A stretch of 64,000 nucleotides of DNA from Lepidodermella squamata. Taxonomy: Eukaryota; Gastrotricha. Both the position numbers and the translations under genes were made by a program. The notes beneath the pieces were generated by a model. That model saw only the letters and a program-made list of their open reading frames with translations. It made no database searches and was not told the origin of the DNA. The stretch is taken from positions 806,001-870,000 of the forward strand of contig JBLDXI010000032.1 of the NCBI GenBank assembly GCA_047495785.1, read 5' to 3'. This document shows, piece after piece, positions 57,224 to 64,000 of this stretch (position 1 is its first letter; each line of letters begins with the position of its first letter).

Positions 57224-59245
57224 TTATTGAGTTGCCGAGGTTTCCGTCGCTTTCTTTTCAGCAGTTTCGTCCTCATTTTCCTGTTCAGCCGGCGGTAAAT
57301 CTAACTCGCTTTCGTCCTCATTAATCTGCAAAATCCGCGCCATTTCAGTCAGTTTTAAAACTCCGCCGTCGATATCATCCAACCGCGGTTGGTCCTTCAG
57401 CAGTTTCCGAGCAACGCCCAACCGGCCGGGTAGATTCCACAGCAACATTCCGACTAAACGGCGAGAATCGTCGCCCTGTTTCGGGGTCGAAAGGTAGAAA
57501 ACAACGCCGCGTTTAAAGTCCTCCTGCTTCTCATCCGCCTTAACAGGCGTTGCTTTCGCGAAAACGGCATAGGTCTGTAGATGCGCGTCTACAAGGCCGA
57601 CAGCCTCGAAACTGACGTTAGGCCCAAGATCGGACCAAAACATCGCCTGTTGCGAGTAGACCTTATTAGCCCCGGTCATATTTTCACCGGCTAACCGCCC
57701 AGAAACAATAGCCTGGTCGTGGTGCTCAACCCGCCGCCTCGCCCTGAGCCTCGGGTCGTAAAACGAGCTAACGTCACCGGCTGCCCACAAGTTGTTACGG
57801 GCTAACAGCTCGGAATTAACCGCAATACCTCCGATATGCTGGTCGACTTCGAGCCCGGCTTGTTCCGCAAGTTGAGTATTCGGCTCAATGCCAGTCGCCA
57901 TGACAACATGGGCTGCTGTCAATTCTTGACCATTTTTCAATTTCAGCTTCAATCCTCCTGATTTCAGATTTTCAACACCGGCGATTTCAGCGCCTGTGAC
58001 TAGTTTAACACCAGCCTCCGTCAAACGATCGGCAGTCCATGAGCTGAGGTAGGCAGGTAAAACTTGCTCGAGAACGCCTCGCTCTCGAATAATTTGATGC
58101 ACTTTGTAAGCGCCATTCTTCTGAGAAGCTCGATAGGCAAGGGCGAAAGCTAATTCACAGCCTAGGAATCCACCACCAACAACGATAATCGACTGGTCAC
58201 CGCCCTGTTCGGCGACACGGTCGGCAGTTGCAATCAGCTGCTTGTAGTCCTCAAGATTGCGGAAGAAAGACACTTTTCCAGAGTTTAGAACTCGTTCAAA
58301 TTGAGGCATAATACGAGGTTTGCCGCCAGTAGCCAATAAACACCGGTCGTACGAAATTTCACGGGTTGGGGCATCTTCTGTTCCCTCTGGAACTGTAAAA
58401 CAAAAGGCAAAGTATAAACTGAAGTTCAAACTAAAGCCGAAATCTAACCTGAAGTTGGCACAACAGTCACGGTTTGTTTACGCGGATTCAAACCGATTAC
58501 TCTAAGCCCGGATCCGACAGCAATGCCACCATTTTCTCGAGCAAATAATTCCTCCAATTCACAGTAGAACTTCGATTTTTCTAGAAAAATAGATCTAGGA
58601 CGGCCGTTCCATTGCAGAAAAGCCGGTTGTTCAACAGGTTCTTCACTAGCTACGGTCGGTGTGAGCCATAACTCTTTTGAGAGCGGTGGGCGCATGTAAG
58701 GAGAATAAGGTTCCTCGCCAATAAGTAGCACTCGAGCCGTCGGGTCGCGAGCGCGGATGGAACGAGCAGCTGAGAATGCAGCAGTTCCAGCTCCTACGAT
58801 CAAATACGGAACTTTTTCTGGCAACCTAGCCAGTAATTTTTTCTCTTCAGTCCAAGCTGGAGCCTGGCGCTTGTCTTCAGACTTGGAAGCCGATTTTCCA
58901 TCAGAACTACTACCCTCGTGAGTACTTATGTACTTTGAGTACTGAAAAAGGTCGAGGAGGATGAAATCGAAGCAATCTGAACATACATCTTACCAATAGA
59001 AATCCCGTAGCAGCTCCGACACCTAAAACGGTCGCAGCGAAAGCGTTCCAACCGTATTGGTGAGAGTGATCACCACCTTCATCCGATTTTTGCTCGTGTG
59101 CGACTTTCTTAGCAGCAAAAAGAGGTCGAGCTAAGTTCGTCGTAAAGTTCCTGTTCGCTGAAACTCTAGCAGCCATTGACCGGCCGCTATGGATCAGGCG
59201 AGCCGAAGACGCGATGCGCGATCCAATATTGTGCATAAAATACAT
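57224..59245 (-). CDS. AIFM1: Apoptosis-inducing factor 1, mitochondrial
   Basis: FAD-dependent NADH oxidoreductase of the mitochondrial intermembrane space, needed for respiratory-complex assembly and able to drive nuclear DNA fragmentation. Three exons on the minus strand: 58994-59245, 58449-58941, 57224-58392; 637 aa (human 613). Exon 1 has a mitochondrial presequence and a hydrophobic anchor (FAATVLGVGAATGFLL). Exon 2 begins the FAD fold PYLIVGAGTAAFSAARSI, with EEPYSPYMRPPLSKELW. Exon 3 has the NAD fold SIIVVGGGFLGCELAFAL, AAGDVSSFYD, VEHHDQAIVSGRLAGENM, FWSDLGPNVSFEAVG and a C-terminal AIF domain ending in an acidic tail. The start may be 59245 or the next Met at 59236. A TTTTTCGTAG acceptor-like signal lies about 20 nt upstream. 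Confidence 0.95.
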
Positions 59246-60264
59246 GGTAAACGATACCGGCTACGAAAAACAAGTGAAAATGGCATGGTAGAGTAGGTGA
59301 GAAAATCAATTTCGCGAAGCCCGACGAATGAGTTTGCACTCGCGGAACTTCTGATGATGGGAGAGAGCAATCATGAACCATGAATAATGTGAGACAGCCA
59401 CTATGAATGCCAAAGCCATTCCGGGTTCCGGGTCAGAACCGGCAACCGGGGCCGGCTAAAACTTGCCCCAAAAAACAGCTGACAACTGACTCCGGCATTT
59501 CGACCCACATTGGATCGAACTTTTCGGAAATCAAAACATTACGGAAACACGTTAATTCGTATATAAACAATCAATTGTGTCTGATCTTGAAATAGAATTG
59601 TTTAATATGCGTCTAAAACAATCAGCTTTTTCACAAAATGATTGTTCGCGAATCACCGCAGTTTTTACGCCGCGTTCGGATAGCGAAGTCGCGCTTAGTT
59701 CTTGGCTTACTTCGTTCATAGCTTCTATTCGGATGTTTACACAGGGAAATCAATTTTCAGATATCCGCAAAATATTGGTACCACCTTGTAGAGCATGAAA
59801 TTCTGAGTAAAACGAGGTTAGACACTTGGGGTCTCAAACCTAACGGGTCGGCTGGGGATGGGCTCAAATAGCAAAAAATGCCTCAGGACCCCCGAAGTTG
59901 CGCAATTTTGGGCAATTTCGGGGGTCTTGGTCCGCGGCAAATCACTATTTTCTTTTCCGCAAATTTACATTAAAATATTTTGTTCTCAGATAATGAAAGC
60001 AAAATAATTAATAAAAATTCTAAGGACGATTTTGGTGACCGGCGAACATCCGAATTAAAACCAGGCCTTGTTTGGAAGCATCAAGCATCACAACATGCAG
60101 CATCCCGAATGATGTTTTGCATCCTGGCCTTTAGCCTGAACTTTTAGACAGTTTCTAGTTGCCCCATCAAGGCTTTTATTCATGTTCATTCGCTTTGGTC
60201 ATCGGATTGGGTTCCTCGCGATTGCTGGAAAGAAATCAGGCCGAGAAGTTGAATTTCTCGACCC
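59246..60264. other. Intergenic region
   Basis: 5' flank of AIFM1 up to the hAT insertion. Contains an imperfect inverted GGACCCCCGAAGTTGC / GCAATTTCGGGGGTC pair at 59886-59929. No gene seen. Confidence 0.55.
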
Positions 60265-60272
60265 AATAGATA

Positions 60273-61696
60273 CAGTGGCGTAGATAATCCTAAATCGAGC
60301 GGTCGCGCGCGAACGCCACACACCGAGTAGGGTAGTGTCAATTTCTTCCGCGCGTACGCCACACGCCGAATGGGGTAGTGCCAATTTTGTCTTACCCTTT
60401 TATTATGCAAGTGGCAAGTGCCCGTAGTTCCAGTCGTTCAGGTGGACGAAATTATAATATTTAAAACTCTAAATTAGAAAAAAATATATCGAAGTAAGCA
60501 GATTTAGCTCAAACTTCTTTAGATTTCACATTTCACCGAGTTCTTTTTCGAAGTCATCAGAGCTCAAAAACACCGAACGGCTTCTAAGGTGAGCTTTAGC
60601 GAAGTTATCGATCAGCAAATCGATATCAATTTGAGCAGCTAGGTCGCGCTCGATCGCAATCATACTTAAACTATTGAGGAAATGTTGCCCCAGTTGGGTT
60701 CGAAGGTAATTTTTTATCAATTTCAGACGGGAAAAACTACGTTCGTTTTCGGTGGTAGTTACCGGTAATGTAAAGAATAGTCTACACGCCTTTAGTAGTG
60801 ACGGAAAACTATCTGTCAAGCAGAATTTAAGAATTGTAGAACTTATTTTATGCACCCCTAGAACCTCGGGAAAACGGCGGAAAAACGCATATGTTTCTTC
60901 GGCTAGATCTAAAACGTTGAAATCGTTTTTGTAGAATGAAGCAAATTGTTTTGAGGCGGTTCGCCTTTCCAGAGCAGTCAAGCCCTCCTGCCATAGGAAG
61001 CCGAAGTTTGTGACAACTTCGGTCATCCCCGCCAGACGAATTTGCGTTTGTTCGCTGATCAAGTCTAGCGTTTCCACTAATTCTTCAAAACGAAATTCGC
61101 CGATGCATCGGCGCTTCGAGAAAGTCAAGGGAATGCCAAGGCTCGACGCTTGTTCGTAGGCGCGCACCAAAAAGGCAGGAGCATTATCTGCATAAATTCA
61201 TTCAATTCATTCAACTCGACAATTCAAACTGATCTCACTTGAATTGACGCTGTCGATGTTGCCAAGGTCGGGTTCGCTATTGCTAATTTCAAGCTTTAGA
61301 TTTTCGACGAAGTCAACTAAACAGGCGACGGATTCGCACGCTGTTTCGAGAGTGCATGTCGACGATTGTAGGGTACGCGAAGTAATATCAATTTGCTGAA
61401 GCAATTCGGCCCAGAAATGCAACATTATGAGAAATTCAATCGAGGAAGTTGCTTCGCTGACACCCAAAGCCTCGGCCGATTCTTTTGGTCGTTCAGCCGC
61501 TATGTCAGCCAAAGCTTGATGCACGTGAGGTAGATTGTTTTCCAAAGCACGAACAGCAAACCATTTCGCCGCCCAGCGTCCGTAAATGGTAAGGGTCCCC
61601 CCTGTGGTCGCTTTTCGAAGTACGCCACACGCCATTTTGGGGGGTGAAGACTGGGGTCGCGGCGCGACCGCTCGCGACCGCTTATCTACGCCACTG
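60273..61696 (-). mobile_element. hAT transposon, internally deleted, with 8-bp target-site duplication
   Basis: A 1,424-bp element bounded by inverted termini starting CAGTGGCGTAGATAA, with a GCGGTCGCG block just inside both ends. It is flanked by a perfect 8-bp direct repeat AATAGATA at 60265-60272 and 61697-61704, the size diagnostic for hAT. CAGTGGCGTAG is a common hAT terminus. The left part also has two copies of a GCCACAC...GGGTAGTG repeat (60310-60385). Terminal preservation and an exact duplication imply recent insertion. Its edge is about 110 bp upstream of the RBM5/10-like ATG. Confidence 0.93.
60526..61696 (-). pseudogene. hAT transposase, 5'-truncated (ZMYM1-like C-terminal part)
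   Basis: Frame open from the terminal repeat, in two parts 61239-61696 and 60526-61187 joined by a likely 51-bp intron (donor GTGAGA, acceptor ATGCAG, phase 1 kept). Recognisable pieces: GGTLTIYGRWAAKWFAVRAL, a middle helical part, and the hAT dimerisation region with LFFTLPVTTTENERSFSRLK and LIKNYLRTQLGQ, matching ZMYM1/TTF-type hAT proteins. The N-terminal zinc fingers and the first part of the RNase H fold are absent because the terminal repeat directly abuts the middle of the protein. The element is therefore non-autonomous, although the remaining part is intact. Confidence 0.85.
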
Positions 61697-61808
61697 AATA
61701 GATAATGGATCATGTTTCATAAAAGGAGCGTTAAATTCATTGGAGACGTCTGAATTTTTCTCGAGCTGTGTCGACTTGAATGATTTTGTTCTTATTTTTA
61801 GGGTTTAA

Positions 61809-64000
61809 ATGAGTTTCATGAAGCAGTTGGAAGATTATAAAGAGTTTTCCGATCACCGAGAGAGAGGTACCGGTCGCGATGATGAGAGACGGCGAAAACA
61901 TGAACGATCAAGGCATCGTAGCCGTAGCCGCAGTCGCAGTCGAAGCCGCAGCTCTAGTCGCAACCAGCCGCCCAAACGGCGTCGTTCCGCAAGTGAGAGT
62001 AGCAATGATGAACAAGTGATGGAACGGTGCATATCTGACAAGCCAACTTCGGTTATCCTTGCTCGTGGCATCACTGAGTACATGACTGAACCAATTGTAA
62101 GTGCCAAACAGCGGTTTAACTGTTTCTTGGCACCCGGATCGTATAATAACATAAAACTTGATGCGTCTGATTAACTAACTGAATTTCCCAAACTGTTACC
62201 CGCCTTACAGCTTCGTGACGCCATCATTTCGTCTGGATACTATCCACGGGACATTCACGTTGCCCGACGGAGAACAGGTATGAATGCGAACGCTCTTCAA
62301 GTGATCCTTCGATTTTACCCCTTGTTGAAAATGCGCAAGGCGAAGTACGCGGTTGGGCGTTTGTTGAGTTCTACAATGAAGACGACGGGCGATCATGGCT
62401 AGAAGCTCATCAGGTAAAGTTTTTTCCTCGTATCGTGAACTTCATATAGTTGGTTTTTTTCCAGGGAACGTTCTACTTGAAAGAAATGAACGAAGATCGA
62501 TTGAGTCTGCTGTATTGCAATCCATCAGAATCACCTTTTACTGGCGAAGCTGCCCCTGAAACGCGATCGAGCGATTGGAATTGCGCTAGGGTATATCAAT
62601 TTGAGATTCTTAGCTTGCGTGGCTTGTTGCTTTGCAAATGATGACAGTGGCTATGCTAATACTGAGTTGGCATTTTTGCTGACAATGAGTTCAACCTTCT
62701 CACACACTGATTGTAGCTGATGATGAATTTATTGATAATTGTATGTCACATTGGCTATAACAAATTTGCTCTACCCACAGTGCAACAAGTTCAATACATG
62801 GCGCGATCAAGGTATTTGCTACCGATGCGGATCCCGGCGTGACGGCGGAACTGGAGCGCCATCTCGACCTGTTGAAAAGCCGACTTTTGATCGAATCGGC
62901 CGATCCCCATGCAACAGTATGATTAAATCTCGGCATTTGATTAAAAATTGAAAATTGAAAATACCCACCTCCACGCAAATTTGCAGCAATTTTGATCCGT
63001 GAACTGGATACGAACACCATATCTGAACGTGCAATTAAAGCGGCGTTATACGAGCAAGTGCGAATTCCATCTTCGTCGATTCGCAGCTGTTTCATCATGC
63101 GAAATCCGCCGATTACTGACATGACGAAATCAGCAGATGCTTGTTACGCCTTTATCGAACTATCCTCAACCCACGAAGCAACTCAACTAGTCGATCGCTT
63201 GTCGTCAAAGTCGCTGATAATGGAAGGGAAACCGGTATAACTTCGACGAATTGAAGTTTTTATGCAGTAATTTATTGGTTTCAGGTGCCTGTTTCATTTG
63301 CCCGGTACCCTTTTACGACGATTATGGCTCATATTCATCAGTGGCTAGCCTCGGCTAGTGAAGCCGCCCAGCAACAGGCGAGTTCTTACGCGCCAACACA
63401 GGCCGATGTTACAAACGCGGCTGCAGCTGTTGCGATGAATGCGATGCAAGCCAGGCAGCAGGCTGAGCAAGAACGAGCTAAACGTCGAGCTCGCAGGCAA
63501 GAAAGAGACGACAGACGCCGCGATCGCGGTCGGTCTTCATCCGGGTCTGACTATTCATCCCGGTCTAATTCACCCCTCGCTGCTAGTGGTGGTGGCGGCG
63601 GCTTGGCTGAGGCAGCTGCTGCAGCAATTAGCCAACAATTCGGCGGTGGCCCGGCGAATGGTTCTTTCATCTATGACCAAAATAGCGGCTATTACTACGA
63701 CGCGTCTACCGGGTCGTATTTCGACCCTAAAACCCGTTATTTCTACTCACCTGGTCTAGCGAAATGGCTGATGTGGGACGCTAATTCGAACCAGTACGTG
63801 CCTGTCCCGTCTCAAGCAGAAACTGCTGTTGATAATTCAGCTGCTTTATCAGAAGAGGCGAGGAAAGAGAAGGAAAAGCGTGATAAGGCGAAGGAGGCGC
63901 GGCGGGTTCAAAAGGAGATGGAAAAATGGGCGGCGAATCAGTCGACCCCCACCCCGGCTGCTGCATCATCATCGTCATCAGCAGCAGCCCCGTCAAAACC
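61809..64000 (+). CDS. RBM5: RBM5/RBM10-like splicing factor (5' part, runs off window)
   Basis: Nuclear RNA-binding regulator of alternative splicing. Exons seen: 61809-62096, 62211-62277, 62340-62413, 62465-62590, 62781-62916, 62987-63234, 63285-64000 (incomplete). Order: SR-rich N-terminus (RSRSRSRSRSRSSSR), RRM1 (TSVILARGI ... GWAFVEFYNEDDG), a RanBP2-type zinc finger DWNCARCNKFNTWRDQGICY split by an intron, RRM2 (TILIRELDTNTI ... CYAFIELSSTHEA), an Ala/Gln and Arg-rich linker, and an OCRE domain (FIYDQNSGYYYDASTGSYFD). The expected C-terminal C2H2 finger and G-patch would lie beyond the window. An acceptor-like TTATTTTTAG ends at 61801, 7 nt before the ATG. RBM5, RBM6 and RBM10 cannot be separated here. 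Confidence 0.9.

Overview
This is a eukaryotic nuclear window. Almost every recognisable gene is split by GT-AG introns (many 50-300 bp, a few 1-3 kb), and the proteins are animal orthologues: fumarase, phosphomannomutase, RagC, LAMTOR3, LSM3, CWF19L1, SYF1/XAB2, a SUN-domain protein, AIFM1 and an RBM5/10-type splicing factor. Splice-acceptor-like sequences (pyrimidine-rich, ending TAG) sit 1-30 nt upstream of the ATG of many genes, as expected when a spliced leader is added in trans. With the compact same-strand gene clusters this suggests a small invertebrate from a trans-splicing lineage (nematode- or rotifer-like). I cannot name the species from sequence alone.

Layout. 1-14.1 kb: two tandem copies of a large secreted gene whose spliced product would be signal peptide, ankyrin domain, EGF-like module, ankyrin array. 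They are separated by about 7 kb of transposon debris: a degenerate non-LTR reverse transcriptase, a Tc1-like element, a 121-bp hairpin element and a 1.1-kb foldback element rich in CTTACTAAG. 14.5-25.3 kb: minus-strand genes for a Trp-rich secreted protein, mitochondrial fumarase, phosphomannomutase, a small Cys-rich secreted protein and the RagC/D GTPase. 25.9-36.4 kb: a plus-strand, operon-like run of ADP-ribose/CDP-alcohol diphosphatase, type II NADH dehydrogenase, LSM3, LAMTOR3, CWF19L1 and SYF1, with a tRNA-His antisense inside a CWF19L1 intron. 37.9-44.9 kb: a SUN-domain nuclear-envelope gene whose 3-kb intron holds a broken, capsid-like foreign ORF and a SWIM zinc-finger fragment. 46.4-47.6 kb: an unusual protein-kinase-like gene. 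48.9-49.9 kb: two neighbouring peptide-precursor-like genes that both end in an amidatable VRPI(F/Y)G motif. 51.0-55.2 kb: three tandem copies of an unknown gene of about 80 codons with its own conserved TATA promoter. 55.8-64 kb: a DUF6010-like membrane protein, AIFM1, an internally deleted hAT element with an intact 8-bp target-site duplication, and the 5' part of an RBM5/10-like gene that runs off the end.

Functional themes are RNA splicing (LSM3, CWF19L1, SYF1, RBM5/10-like), mitochondrial redox metabolism (fumarase, NDH-2, AIFM1) and lysosomal TORC1 signalling (RagC, LAMTOR3). The least explained parts are the ankyrin-EGF-ankyrin pair, the VRPI(F/Y)G pair and the TATA-driven small-protein triplet. 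All gene models were made by eye from splice consensus, frame continuity and remembered family sequences; no search was run.
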